Shown here: positions 30,503 through 40,972 of the stretch, piece after piece
How positions within the stretch are numbered: the stretch's first letter is position 1
Layout: each line of letters starts with the position of its first letter
Assembly (NCBI GenBank): GCA_039105265.1
Contig: JAPFFF010000023.1
Coordinates: 62,001-126,000, forward strand
From: Tritrichomonas musculus
Lineage: Eukaryota > Parabasalia > Tritrichomonadida > Tritrichomonadidae
DNA: 64,000 nt
Reading direction: 5' to 3'
The notes under the pieces: generated by a model
Seen by the model: the letters and a program-made list of their open reading frames with translations, nothing else
Database searches by the model: none
Told to the model about the DNA's origin: nothing
Program-made: the position numbers and the translations under genes

Positions 30503-31756
30503 TCAAAATGTTATAACAGATTTCCTTAAAATGAGCCCAAATGGCCTGAACGTCGTTGCACCTATCATGAAGAAGATAATACCAAGAATTAATGAGAATG
30601 GGAGAGCTGGAAGAGGTCTTCTTAGTTTAGCTAAAACTAGAAGTGTTAGTGAAAGTCCAAGAATAACAGCAAAGATGACAAGAATGACCAGATCCCACCC
30701 AAGACGTGCTGCTCTTGTAAGCATTATTCCATAGAAACAAAAATCTCCAAGACCAAGCCTTATAGAATCTTCATCTTTTTCATGACCTCTATTTCTTGAA
30801 CGACGACTTGCGTTAAGTCTGTTACTTTCTTCAATTGGAATATTGACATTATCACCAATATTTATTTCAACATTAATTTGATCGTCATATGGATCATGCA
30901 AAATATCATTCCCGTTGTCATTTGGTTCGTGATCAGCATTATCATTTCTTTCACTATTATCTCCATCACCATTACCATCACCACTACCATTTCCTTCTTC
31001 AGCATCTTGCGAATTGTCACTTTGAGTTTCGTTTAAATCATCTGTTGCATGATCATAAACAGCTGTTGAATAAACAAGAGCTGGAATTGCATCATTTCTT
31101 TCTTCTGATTTTTTAATTAACATATTTAGTAAACCATGTGGACAAAGAACAACACATGTATCATAAATAACAAGAAGAACAAGAAGCATCCATACAGTCC
31201 AATCTGGTAATGATAAAAACACAAGGGCAATTAAAACTGAAATAAATATAAGAAATACTTGTGTAAAGATTTTAGGGGAGCGCCAAAAAACTGACATATT
31301 ACCAACAACAACAAGATTTGATAAAACAATTGTCAATGATATATAGTCAATTGGTAGATTAAGATTAATGGGGACTTTCCAGAGGCACATTATAACATAA
31401 TATGATAAAATAACTGAAACAGCAATAATCATCCATATGAATATAATTTTCTTAAAACCAAAATAATACAGTGTTAGCAATATTAATGTAACAACTAAAA
31501 TTGAAACAATCATTCCAACAGCTATTATAATGGAGTCATGTATATCAATGTTTTGATCGGTGTAATTCATTGTTTGGACAAGAGAACGATTTAAGCTTAC
31601 AGAACCATGCTTTTTTTCAATGAAACGAACAATAACAGCATCAATTATTAAAGTAATTACTACAGGTATCGCAACTTTGATAATTTTAGTTGACGAATAC
31701 TCTATAAAATTAATTATAGATGTGTCTTGATTTGAATCATCAAGTAAAGAGCTCAT
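30503..31756 (-). CDS. presenilin (gamma-secretase catalytic subunit)
   Basis: 417 residues with nine hydrophobic segments. Both catalytic motifs of presenilins are intact: YD in VIYDTCVVLCPHG (Asp about 199, helix 6) and GLGDF (Asp about 338, helix 7), and the helix 9 motif PALP is at about 382-385. The block CVVLCPHGLLNMLIKKSEERN is very close to the presenilin consensus. These Asp residues cut membrane-embedded substrates such as Notch-type stubs. The loop between the two catalytic helices (about 235-320) is an Asn/Asp/Gly-rich low-complexity stretch that replaces the usual hydrophilic loop. Length is near human PSEN1 (467). The start is a true ATG at 31756. Confidence 0.95.
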   Translation of the reverse strand: MSSLLDDSNQDTSIINFIEYSSTKIIKVAIPVVITLIIDAVIVRFIEKKHGSVSLNRSLVQTMNYTDQNIDIHDSIIIAVGMIVSILVVTLILLTLYYFGFKKIIFIWMIIAVSVILSYYVIMCLWKVPINLNLPIDYISLTIVLSNLVVVGNMSVFWRSPKIFTQVFLIFISVLIALVFLSLPDWTVWMLLVLLVIYDTCVVLCPHGLLNMLIKKSEERNDAIPALVYSTAVYDHATDDLNETQSDNSQDAEEGNGSGDGNGDGDNSERNDNADHEPNDNGNDILHDPYDDQINVEINIGDNVNIPIEESNRLNASRRSRNRGHEKDEDSIRLGLGDFCFYGIMLTRAARLGWDLVILVIFAVILGLSLTLLVLAKLRRPLPALPFSLILGIIFFMIGATTFRPFGLILRKSVITF

Positions 31757-31947
31757 TTAATATCTTAGTTCGATCAAATATTATTCAAATAATTGAACTA
31801 ATTTGTTTAACCCTTTATAATTTGAGTAAATATTTGGTCGAATGATATAAACAAGAAGATTTTGTTATTTAATTCAAGAATGATCATCTTATAATTATAA
31901 AATAACTTTATTCAATAATACCTTTATTCAATAATACATTTATATTT

Positions 31948-32964
31948 TTATAGATACACAGATATTTCTTTATCAAGTCCATTTTTCAATTGTTCCTTTG
32001 AAAGCCTACATTTAGGTGCCTTAACAGAACCAGAAACAAAGCCATATGAAGTTAGTCGATCGAAAAATTCAGATATGTTTGGAGGAAGACCTCGTAGATT
32101 TTTCTGTGCCAAGAGATTGGAATACTCTTTGATCCAATCTTTCCCAGCTTTAAATATAGCAACAAGCGCAATTTGCTCATAAATAGGTAACTGTGAAATT
32201 ATTTCTTGAGAGGGATCAGACTCTTTTTGAGCATTTGTGAATCTAACTGCGGTTTGATCAGTAATTTCTTTCAGTCCTTCATTGATCGATTGCGTCAAAA
32301 TGTAATTCATTGTACTAATGATTGTTCGTGCATCGCCATGCGCTTGGCCAACTTTATTTGCAATATATTTGATAGCTGAATCTTTTATATTCTCACTTAG
32401 ACCACCCATTCTTTCGATTAATATAGTTTTTAATTGCTCAACTGAATAAGGATCAAAAATTAAAGATTCTTGGTTGCTCAGATGCGCTTTTGAAATTGCG
32501 ATCGTCTTATCATGAGCATTGCTTATACATAAAATACTGCATTTATAACGAGAACAATTTGTTATAATATCTTGATAATTAGATAATGATTCAACTTCAT
32601 CAAGCACCAAAAGTTTCGGTGGATTGTCTTCAGGTGCAATTAATTTTGGCTTTTCTGTTTTGCAATTTATAAAATTAATTTCATATGGATGAGATGCTTG
32701 ATTTATACAATGCTTAACTGAAGCAGTTTTACCTGTTCCAGGACTACCAGATATGTATAAAATTTTAAACTGATTTTTGGTAAGAGCTTCTTCAATAAAA
32801 CTGGAAATTTTTTCAATCTCTTTTTCCCTTCCAGGCAAAGGAACATTCCCATAATCAGAATTTAATTTACTTAAGCATTCCTCAATACTTGCATCACTAA
32901 TTTCTCGAGGTGGACTCTTTTTTTTGGATGGTTTTAAAACCTTTTTGCTTGATCTAGTTTTCAT
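31948..32964 (-). CDS. Orc1/Cdc6-type AAA+ ATPase
   Basis: 338 residues from the first ATG; the frame extends to a TTG at 33000. A basic N-terminal tail (RSSKKVLKPSKKKSPPRE) precedes LPGREKEIEKISSFIEE (about 45-60), the usual entry to the fold. Walker A GSPGTGKTA (about 72-80), Walker B LLVLDEVES (about 118-126), sensor 1 CISNAHD, and sensor 2 GDARTIISTMNYIL all follow in order, then a C-terminal winged-helix-like part. In the family this protein binds replication origins and loads MCM helicase. Its short length fits Cdc6 or an archaeal-like Orc1/Cdc6 better than a full Orc1 with a BAH domain. It acts in the nucleus. Confidence 0.9.
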   Translation of the reverse strand: MKTRSSKKVLKPSKKKSPPREISDASIEECLSKLNSDYGNVPLPGREKEIEKISSFIEEALTKNQFKILYISGSPGTGKTASVKHCINQASHPYEINFINCKTEKPKLIAPEDNPPKLLVLDEVESLSNYQDIITNCSRYKCSILCISNAHDKTIAISKAHLSNQESLIFDPYSVEQLKTILIERMGGLSENIKDSAIKYIANKVGQAHGDARTIISTMNYILTQSINEGLKEITDQTAVRFTNAQKESDPSQEIISQLPIYEQIALVAIFKAGKDWIKEYSNLLAQKNLRGLPPNISEFFDRLTSYGFVSGSVKAPKCRLSKEQLKNGLDKEISVYL

Positions 32965-33129
32965 ATTTACAAATTGAGCCTTTCTGAAATTTAAATTCAA
33001 TGAGTTTTCACAAATTAAATTAAATACATCAATATTAATTTAAAAATCATATATATAAGAGATAAAGTAAAAAAATAACAAATTATTACTATACATATTC
33101 ATCAAAATAATAACGATAAAAAAATATTC

Positions 33130-33165
33130 AAAAAGTTAACAACAGATTTAATAAAATTCATCATT
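33130..33165 (+). promoter_or_regulatory. promoter: AAAAAGTTAAC element plus initiator
   Basis: AAAAAGTTAAC (33130-33140) is followed 20 bases later by TCATT (33161-33165) touching the ATG at 33166. It shows both candidate core elements at one start. Confidence 0.5.
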
Positions 33166-33609
33166 ATGATTAGACAACCTTCTCGATCGTCATCAAAAAT
33201 GACGGATACACAATATAACTATTGCGTTAAAATTACAAAAAAAATATCCGATTTTTCAATTTCTGATTTTTTTTTATATCCAGTTGACACAAAAGAACAT
33301 ACAGATTATTTAGCTAAAATCAAAAACAAACCAATGGACTTGGGGACAGTTTCTGAAAAACTAGCATCACATCAATATACAACTCTGAACGAATGGAAGA
33401 GCGACATGAATCTTATTTGGAAAAATGCGTTATCTTATAATGAAGCAAACACTCTCGTTTATTTATTAGCAGAAGAACTACAAAAGAAATTTAAAGAAAT
33501 GGCAGAATCAATCCCAGCATCAAAAGATGAAGAATGGGTATACAAGATGAAAAAAATTCAAAACAAATTACAAAGAATTCTCCAAGCTAAGCCATCTGAT
33601 TCAAAATAA
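33166..33609 (+). CDS. bromodomain protein
   Basis: 147 residues that are little more than a single bromodomain: YCVKITKKISDFSISDFFLYPVD (about 19-41), the ZA loop with KNKPMDLGTVSEKLAS (about 52-67), then WKSDMNLIWKNALSYNEANTLVY (about 75-97), where the acetyl-lysine-binding Asn in SYNEAN is present, and an alpha-C helix. Such domains read acetylated histones. A tail of Lys/Gln-rich helix follows. An in-frame ATG at 33199 could be used, but the initiator TCATT directly before 33166 favours the longer form. It is divergent from the Orc1/Cdc6 gene, with about 200 bases between. Confidence 0.9.
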   Translation: MIRQPSRSSSKMTDTQYNYCVKITKKISDFSISDFFLYPVDTKEHTDYLAKIKNKPMDLGTVSEKLASHQYTTLNEWKSDMNLIWKNALSYNEANTLVYLLAEELQKKFKEMAESIPASKDEEWVYKMKKIQNKLQRILQAKPSDSK

Positions 33610-34261
33610 AAATAATAAGTATTTGTTGAGATATGTAGATTAAAAAATATTTGAGAAATATTTTTTTTTATTTATGTATTATTTCATATAGCCAATATGA
33701 TATAAATGAATAAAAATAAAAATAAAACAATTCATCAATCAAACAAACAAAAGAATCCTCCTAGACAAGAGTTTCTTGATATATTTTCTCTTCATTATTA
33801 ATTCAAATTCAAAATCCTTTTTTTTTTAATTGCAAAATCTTATTTATAATTTGATTCAGATTGATGTATAAATTAATTCTTTTTCATTAAAAGGTGAAAT
33901 ATTATTTTTTCTACAAATAATGATAAAGTTGGATTTTTAATTGGCCAATATTTCCATCAAAATTAATAATAGTATATACTAAAAGCAAAAATAATTGTTC
34001 TCAAATTAGAAAAATATTTAATATTTGATAATATTAGAAATTTAATATTTTGTAAAAGTGGATAAAATGGATCATTTTTATTTAGAAACACCTATTACTG
34101 GAATTGCTATTTTTCTAAAAATATACAAGTAATGATTATTTTTTTTCATTGCGATTTATTCATTGATAAATCAAAAAGCTCAAAAAGCAAAAACAAACAA
34201 AATTGATTTTCCTCCCATTCTATGATTACTAAAAAAGTCATCAACCTTAATGAAAACTCTT
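33610..34261. other. AT-rich intergenic region
   Basis: Between converging genes. No gene or repeat is seen. Confidence 0.6.
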
Positions 34262-35032
34262 TTAGAAATAAAAAGAGGAGGCATTGCTTTCTTCATCAAT
34301 AAAATAGTCATCTTCATTTCCCCAATTTCCTATCTGTGACATGTCTAATTTATTTATTTGTTCAACTTCAATTTTAGAATTTTTATCTATATTTTTTTCT
34401 TCTATAGACCAATTTTGGTCTATGGGTGATTTCAACATATCATCAACCGAGTTTTTATCATTAATTTGCTCACTTATACATAAATCATCTTCTTGTTTAT
34501 TGCATATAGATTCTATTATTTCAGGATTTGGTACAAAATCTTCTTGTGAATGATCATTATTTAAATTACATTGGCTTTCTGCTTGATTACAAATGCTAAT
34601 AATTTTATCTCTTATTAATCGATAAAGAGAATTCTTATCAGTTACTGTCCCGTGATTGACAACAAAATTGACAGTTGCTTCAAGCATCTTTTCTGGATAA
34701 TCAAGACACAATGAATTTAAAAAAATATTTTTTTCAGCTTGATTTGCTTTTTTTTTCTCTCTTCTATTAATAATATCTCTCTTATCAAAAAATTCTTCCA
34801 AAAAGCACATAAATTCAAACATCAATTGCGCATTAAGTCCATTATCCTTCAATATTTGAGCTAAATTTTCTAGTTTTTTTATATTATGCATTGTTAAATT
34901 ATTAATGAAAGGTTTTAGAGAGTAATACATTCTGGTTCTATCAAGCTTTGTTGTGCTAATGAAAGATTTCTCTATTTTTGCTAGATCAATGAATACATAT
35001 TTATCGTATTTCTTGCTTTTTTGGGACATCAT
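34262..35032 (-). CDS. protein of unknown function with acidic tail
   Basis: 256 residues from the ATG at 35032. A longer frame begins at TTG, and an initiator TCATT (complement of 35040-35044) lies 7-12 bases upstream of this ATG. The N-terminal 150 residues are helical (KIEKSFISTTKLDRTRMYYS; LMFEFMCFLEEFFDKRD; NRREKKKANQAEKNIF). The C-terminal 100 are acidic and low in hydrophobic residues (EDDLCISEQINDKNSVDDM; NWGNEDDYFIDEESNASSF). No family is recognised. Confidence 0.6.
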   Translation of the reverse strand: MMSQKSKKYDKYVFIDLAKIEKSFISTTKLDRTRMYYSLKPFINNLTMHNIKKLENLAQILKDNGLNAQLMFEFMCFLEEFFDKRDIINRREKKKANQAEKNIFLNSLCLDYPEKMLEATVNFVVNHGTVTDKNSLYRLIRDKIISICNQAESQCNLNNDHSQEDFVPNPEIIESICNKQEDDLCISEQINDKNSVDDMLKSPIDQNWSIEEKNIDKNSKIEVEQINKLDMSQIGNWGNEDDYFIDEESNASSFYF

Positions 35033-35050
35033 TTTATGGAATGAAGTCAA

Positions 35051-36567
35051 AAATTTTTCAAAATTACATTTGAATATTAATAATGTCTATCAAAAATAGA
35101 TTACATAAATTTATATCAAAAAAAATACTATTTTTATTAAAGATAATTTAAATTATATTTTATAAATATAATATTTCATTTATAAAATCAAAAATAAATT
35201 AATTTATCTGGATATTAATTGAGTTAAATATCAATGATATATTTGGAAATATATTGGAAAATTTTTGTTGAATAGAGCTCTCAAAATTTTTGACGAAATC
35301 TAAAAAAAAAAAAAAAAATAACCAAATTGATGATTACTGATGACACTTCTAATGACGTATTTCAACAATATCAACAATATTTTTGAAATTTATATCATAT
35401 GATATAAAATTTTATATTTGTTTTTTCCCCATATAATATTAATAAATAATATTGTTTATTATTTAAAAAACACGCCCTTTTTTTAAATTCTAAGGATGAT
35501 GGATAAAAGATTATTCATCACTGCTTAATTAGCAATTTGGAAAATTTTTCAATAATTTTATTTTTATTGCTTTGACCATTTTGAATGATTGGAAAATCGG
35601 CCCTCTTTTTTTATTTTAATGCAACCAATAAAAGAAGCATCTATACAGTATCATTGCCTTTTAACAATAAAAATCAGCTCATTTAAAAGATAACAAAATA
35701 ATTACTTATATTTTATAATAACTAATTATTTCAATATATGATAAGATAATTTCAACAAATGTTTAACCATTTTAATCAAATGATAAAATACGTATATAAT
35801 TTATTTGATTCTCCATTATCAAATATGTCATCCTAATATGAAATTAATATAATTAAATATTAATAATATGAAACATTAAAATGCTTAAAGAAGATAATAA
35901 ATTTGCATTAACTACGAGATAATTTTTATTGTGAATTTTTAAAAAAAAAAAAATGGACAATCTTTTGATTTAAAACAAACAAACAAACATAACATTATCT
36001 ATAATCAAAATATTGATTATAATATTGATTATGCATGCTTATAAACTTATAATTCCAATTTTTTGAGTTGAAATCTTTCAGTTACAATTTGGAAATCTTT
36101 CAGTTTTTAACAAAAATTTCCAAAAATTTCCAAAAATTTTCAAAAATCTATTAAAGGACGAGTTTGTGAAGATATTTTTTAACTTTTGAGAACTCTTTCT
36201 AAAATAAAATATTCAAATACTTCTATACTATTGAGAATAAAGTATTTCGTCGAAATAATTTCGATCATTTATCACAATATTTTCTATAAAAAAACAAAAA
36301 ATTAATATTGTAAATTTTGAAATTTTTTGAAAATTTGAGGCAAGACTAAGAAAATTTTGAGAGTTTCAACTCTTCCCTTAATAATTTTTGGAATAAATTC
36401 AATTGATTTTATTACTAACAACAAAAACAAAAATATATCAAACACATGATTTTATAATAAAATGGAAATTAGAATTCAATTTTTCTTATAACTTCATCAT
36501 CATAATTTCAATAATAATTCAAACAAAAATAATTATAAATAAAAGTGACACTGAAAATAATAATCAC
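35051..36567. other. 1.5-kb AT-rich region without genes
   Basis: Long A runs (about 35308-35322 and 35940-35953) and short direct repeats (GAAATCTTTCAGTT at about 36070 and 36092). AATTTCC/AAAATTT repeats occur near 36110-36150. No open frame worth reporting. Confidence 0.6.
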
Positions 36568-39123
36568 TTATAATTTTGGTGCAAATGAATACGAAGTAAT
36601 TTCATTAAATGCGAGGTCCAATACAGATATAATATTTGGATTTGAATTTTGTGTTGAAAGTTGGTTCTTGATAGCAGTAAGCATCTGATTTACATATACA
36701 TACAAATCAGGGAAAATTCTGTATATTTTCAATAATGAATCAATCACAATTTGTGCGTTATTATCGTTGACCTTCAAGTTTGAGTACATGCTCTTCAAAA
36801 TTTCTCTACAAATAGCATTAAGATGACTATTTCTATAAGCATCTGCCAACTCAAAAGTGAATTGTAAGGCAAATATCATATTTTTGTTTGCATATTGGTT
36901 AATAATTTGACAAATATAATCCATAAAGTCATTGAAAAAGGTTGCTCCATGCGTTATTGAATGAATCAAGTCAACATCACAGCCTTGGACAATTAATGTT
37001 TTGAATATCCAAGGTGAAATGTAGAACAAATCATTAATAAAATTGAAAACTGCTTTTGAATCAATCAATGGATCTTTAAGCAAATCAAACGCTGAATGAA
37101 GAACTAAAACAACTGAGCCATTGAATGATTTCTCTTTTTCTGAATGAGGATAAATTTTTTCATAGAGAGCAACAATATCAATCAAACAAATAAATATAAT
37201 TTTAGCCAAAAATTTATTGCGCAGAACTTCTTTTGGAAATTCAAAAATCTGATGTAATTGTTCAATACCTAAAGGTCCACCTAAAGCGTAAATTGTATCG
37301 ACAACATACTGATAAGGCGAAATAAATCGATGTATCATCCAATCAGCATAAGTATCTTCAGTTATTAAATGGAACTCTTTTTTGAATACAATATCAGCAA
37401 GCTGAATTAAAAACTCTTCAGAATTTCCTTTTGAAAGAAGATATTCGGGACTAAGTGTCATATATGGCGATTGATAAAAGACGTGACCAGCATAACTATT
37501 GCATAATTTACTGATAATATAAAATATTGAAGAGCAGTTTTCAAATTGTGATGCACAACAAATTACAAATCGAAGGGGCAACTTGTTAATCAAGCTTAAA
37601 TCAAACGAATTTGTTTGATGCAAAATAATCTTTTCTGCCTCTAATAATAAAAATAATACAGCGATTGCTGGTGCAGGATTCTTTGCAACTTTTTGTAATT
37701 CAAATACCTTATTAGCATCTTTCATAAATTGTTCAATTGTTAGTTTAAAATCTTCAATTTTTTTGGTTTTAATAAAATTCAAAATAACAAGTAAATAATG
37801 AAAAGCATTAACATCAACTTTGGTTAATGTAAAAATTATGTTTGGAAGCCAATTGAATGAACATGTTGTTTCTGATTCATCAATTAGCCAACTAAAAATT
37901 TTTAATCCATCTAAGTCAGTTCCAAGAAAAGAACTTTTTAATTCAATATTTTTCAAGCTAGTGCAAAAATAATTGTAGAAAGTATGTTTGACTTGCCAAT
38001 CGTAATCATCTCCTAAAACATTTTTAATTTTATATGAAAGATCATCATTTTTTTTCTCTTTTAAGTCATATATCAAATCAAATAAAAAAGACATAGATGA
38101 TGAATTTCTACTGAAATTTTGTAAAAAATTGGAAAATATTTGTGATTGAGTTTGGTCTATGTTAAATAATGTACAAATGATTAATTTATCATCTTTGCAT
38201 CCTTTCAATATATCATAATCTGCGTTATCTAATGCAGATTGTACACTACAACAGCGTGCATAAAGCTTATAAAATGAAGGTGATAGATTTCCCTGTTTTG
38301 CAATCGTTAATAATTGTGGTTTAATTTCAGGATAGCATCCTTGAATGGATGATAAAATTATTAGGGGACTTTCTTCTTTGAAGAATTTGATTGCAAGTAG
38401 AGAAAATATTAACGGATACATTAAAAGTTTGGGATGCAAAAGTGGTCTATGATTTGGTGAAATTGTTACAATATTGATTAACAATGAATAATTTGAACTT
38501 CCTACAGCTGAATCTGCTATGTTTCTTGACATTTCGGTTGAGTTTGCAATTAAAATGGCTCTAAAAACAGGGAAAATAACATTTGGAAAGCAAAAACAAA
38601 AAGATTTTATAGCATTTTCTCCTATTCCAAAAGCCACAGATATAAAAGTTGAAAGTTTATAAGAAGAATAAAGCCGTGCATAGAGAATTGGAAGACAATC
38701 AGAAATGTACTGAGAATATTGAAGAAGATTTAAAAATTTTGGATTATTACTATTATTTTCATTATTATTATTATTTCGTTCTTCAATTATAGCCAAATCT
38801 CTTCGAAGAAATGTTATTTTTTGAAAAGGACTTTGACATTCCTCAAAAAGCGAAGGAAGTTTATCAAATAAACTTGGATCATCATCAATATTAGCTTCAA
38901 ACAATTCTCGCATGTATGAAAGACGGAATAAGATATGAGGTGATTTAGGAATTATACCAAGATGCTTAGGATTAAAGAACAAATAAGGAAGAATAATATC
39001 ATGGTCTTCATCTTTTATAGAAATGCTTTCATTATTAGAAGAAAAGCCATGAAGCTTAACAAAAACATCACTTAGCTCCAGTGCATTGTTTATCGACTCG
39101 TTGATTTGATCAAGTTGATTCAT
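36568..39123 (-). CDS. possible Integrator subunit 2-like protein
   Basis: 851 residues, all helical solenoid with no membrane segment, and an Asn-rich insert at about 113-125. A C-terminal block, LIVQGCDVDLIHSITHGATF (about 697-716) then AICREILKSMYSNL and FPDLYVYVNQMLTAIKNQL, resembles the INTS2 end, which has a VxxQGYPxxLLPLTVxGIPS segment, helical pairs, and FPPLYEDIMSLL. An internal YADWMIHRFISPYQYV (about 577-592) is like the KDWIYRQL...P segment. If correct it would be part of Integrator, which cleaves snRNA and aborted transcripts with RNA polymerase II. The rest is too diverged to judge. It is divergent from IFT27. Confidence 0.4.
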   Translation of the reverse strand: MNQLDQINESINNALELSDVFVKLHGFSSNNESISIKDEDHDIILPYLFFNPKHLGIIPKSPHILFRLSYMRELFEANIDDDPSLFDKLPSLFEECQSPFQKITFLRRDLAIIEERNNNNNENNSNNPKFLNLLQYSQYISDCLPILYARLYSSYKLSTFISVAFGIGENAIKSFCFCFPNVIFPVFRAILIANSTEMSRNIADSAVGSSNYSLLINIVTISPNHRPLLHPKLLMYPLIFSLLAIKFFKEESPLIILSSIQGCYPEIKPQLLTIAKQGNLSPSFYKLYARCCSVQSALDNADYDILKGCKDDKLIICTLFNIDQTQSQIFSNFLQNFSRNSSSMSFLFDLIYDLKEKKNDDLSYKIKNVLGDDYDWQVKHTFYNYFCTSLKNIELKSSFLGTDLDGLKIFSWLIDESETTCSFNWLPNIIFTLTKVDVNAFHYLLVILNFIKTKKIEDFKLTIEQFMKDANKVFELQKVAKNPAPAIAVLFLLLEAEKIILHQTNSFDLSLINKLPLRFVICCASQFENCSSIFYIISKLCNSYAGHVFYQSPYMTLSPEYLLSKGNSEEFLIQLADIVFKKEFHLITEDTYADWMIHRFISPYQYVVDTIYALGGPLGIEQLHQIFEFPKEVLRNKFLAKIIFICLIDIVALYEKIYPHSEKEKSFNGSVVLVLHSAFDLLKDPLIDSKAVFNFINDLFYISPWIFKTLIVQGCDVDLIHSITHGATFFNDFMDYICQIINQYANKNMIFALQFTFELADAYRNSHLNAICREILKSMYSNLKVNDNNAQIVIDSLLKIYRIFPDLYVYVNQMLTAIKNQLSTQNSNPNIISVLDLAFNEITSYSFAPKL

Positions 39124-39204
39124 TACCTACAGTAGACCGTTTATTTTAGGAAAGTTCAAAAAACAGACATTTTTATATAACATGTCTGAAGTCTGTTTAT
39201 TTTT

Positions 39205-39226
39205 TCACTTTTTCATAACATCCAAA
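39205..39226 (+). promoter_or_regulatory. initiator deciding the IFT27 start
   Basis: TCACT at 39205-39209 and TCATA at 39213-39217 precede the ATG at 39227 by 10-22 bases. The upstream in-frame ATG at 39182 would lie before these initiators. Confidence 0.5.
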
Positions 39227-39790
39227 ATGTCTCACGTTGTTCTTCGATCGAAACTACTTGTCGTAGGTCCTTCAACAGTTGGAAAAACATCACTCATCAA
39301 ATCTTTTGCAACAGATGGTGGTCAATTCCTTCCAGCTTATACGATGACTCTTTCCGCAGAATTAGTAACAAAAGCCGTTACAAATGAAGAACATAATACA
39401 ACAGTCGAATTTTTCATGTATGATATCAGCGGATCATCTATATATGAATATGAATATCCTGACGTTTTTCGTGACGCAAATCAAATTATGGTTGTTTTCG
39501 ATGTTACACGATCTGAAACCTTGAAAGAATGTGGTGCTTGGCTTGATAAGGTTGCAAAATACGCAGGAAAATCGCTTCCAGGTGTTCTCGTAGGAAATAA
39601 AAACGATTTATCAGAATTTGCTGATGTATCTATTGATGATTGCAAGAATTTCGCAACTGAACGAGCACTTGAATACTTTGATGTTTCTGCTAAGACATAT
39701 GCAGGAGTCGTTGATCCTTTCAATTTATTAGCTGAACGCTTTATAGCTTTATATGAAAATGAAGTTGATACTTTTATTAATGCTGATTAA
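39227..39790 (+). CDS. IFT27: IFT27-like small GTPase
   Basis: 187 residues from the ATG after the initiators. An upstream ATG at 39182 would add 15 hydrophobic residues and is unlikely. Motifs: P-loop GPSTVGKTSL (about 13-22), switch I region with TDGGQFLPAYTMTLSAELV (about 28-46), MYDISG in place of DxxG (about 63-68), LPGVLVGNKNDL (about 113-124), and DVSAKT (about 150-155). The pairings SDG-x-F-x-x-x-YT and LPGVLVGNK are diagnostic of IFT27/RABL4, the intraflagellar transport complex B GTPase paired with IFT25. The switch II Gln is absent (ISGSS), as in slow GTPases. It fits a flagellated cell. Head to head with the INTS2-like gene. Confidence 0.85.
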   Translation: MSHVVLRSKLLVVGPSTVGKTSLIKSFATDGGQFLPAYTMTLSAELVTKAVTNEEHNTTVEFFMYDISGSSIYEYEYPDVFRDANQIMVVFDVTRSETLKECGAWLDKVAKYAGKSLPGVLVGNKNDLSEFADVSIDDCKNFATERALEYFDVSAKTYAGVVDPFNLLAERFIALYENEVDTFINAD

Positions 39791-39957
39791 AATATATTTC
39801 TGTTTTTATTTTATAATTTCATTATTGAATTCTTTCAGTGATTTGATATTTAAAAATTATTTAAAGAAGGATAATAGAATAGAAATCGAATTAAAATTAG
39901 CATTAATATATGACTTTTTAGGAAAAATGAAAGAGTATAAATAAATAAAAACATTAT

Positions 39958-40347
39958 TTAAATATTTTCGACATCACCAGGTTCACCCTTAAAGATGCAT
40001 GGAAATACGAAAAGCCAGAAAACTAAAGTTGCGACTGAAATAAATGCAACAAAGCAAGCAATGATTATTCTTGTTTTTGTTGAAAAAGCTAAGCTCGAAT
40101 CGCGTTTACAGAAATCATCGTATGTAAAATGCCAATTATCACAAGTTCCCTGGAAAGGGCCATCGTTATTTCCTGGTTCACAAGTTTTGGTAACAGCACA
40201 ATAGCCGCAAGAAAAGTTTGTATCTTTAACATTATTAATGCAATTTCCGCAATCGGTGTTGGAATATTGAGCGCAGAAAACTAATGGAGTTTCTCCTTTG
40301 GCACAAGGAATCAAAGAAAACAGAGCTGTAAGAGTTAAGAACATCAT
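39958..40347 (-). CDS. small type I membrane protein with PSI-like domain
   Basis: 129 residues. It has a signal peptide (MMFLTLTALFSLIPCAKG, cleavage about 18-20) and a Cys-rich lumenal part with the plexin-semaphorin-integrin spacing (CAQYSNTDCGNCINN, FSCGYCAVTKTCEPG, CDNWHF, about 25-75). A transmembrane segment follows at about 95-117, then a short tail FKGEPGDVENI. The layout signal-PSI-membrane-tail is that of PTTG1IP-like proteins, but similarity in detail is limited. It may be a trafficking or surface protein. The start is one of two adjacent ATGs. Confidence 0.7.
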   Translation of the reverse strand: MMFLTLTALFSLIPCAKGETPLVFCAQYSNTDCGNCINNVKDTNFSCGYCAVTKTCEPGNNDGPFQGTCDNWHFTYDDFCKRDSSLAFSTKTRIIIACFVAFISVATLVFWLFVFPCIFKGEPGDVENI

Positions 40348-40972
40348 AATAAATAATTCAAATTTTTAAAACAATTGAAATTAAATTTTAAAAATATTTT
40401 TATCTTATTAACAACTATATATAAAAGATATATTAATTATAAATATATTTAATATATAAATGCATAAATAAAAATAATTTATTTATTTTTTCCTAAATAA
40501 TAATAAGATATGAATATATTAAAAATATATGAAAAATTTTCATTGAAAAAGTATGGTCTGAATTTCATTTAAACTTGAAAAAATGAAGTATTGGCTTTCT
40601 TTTTACATTAACCATCAAAATAAAGTAATAAACATTTTTGAAATCCACAGTTATCGATTTTATTCAAAATGTTAAAAAGATAGGAAAGAATCAAAATCAA
40701 AATGAAAAATATATGTAATTCTATATAGATTTTAATAATAAAAAAGAATAAATATGTATAATTCTATATAATATTTTAAAACAGATATAAAAAAAATACT
40801 ATTGATTTTGCTCATTTTGAGCATGAGTCTATATTATTTGCTTATGATGAATTCAAGGCTGTTTAATTTGAATTGGCGATTACGGAATTTGTTGTTGTTG
40901 GACTTGTTGGTCAGTTTTTGAAATCTGTTGCTGAATTTGAGATCGGCTGGGTGATTGATGTTGAATTGGTTG
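40348..40972. other. AT-rich intergenic region
   Basis: No gene is seen between two leftward-read genes. Contains many TATA stretches and short A runs. Confidence 0.6.

Noticed and set aside
39182-39226. Upstream in-frame ATG of the IFT27 gene
   Set aside because: It lies before two initiator matches and adds a hydrophobic N-terminus foreign to IFT27.
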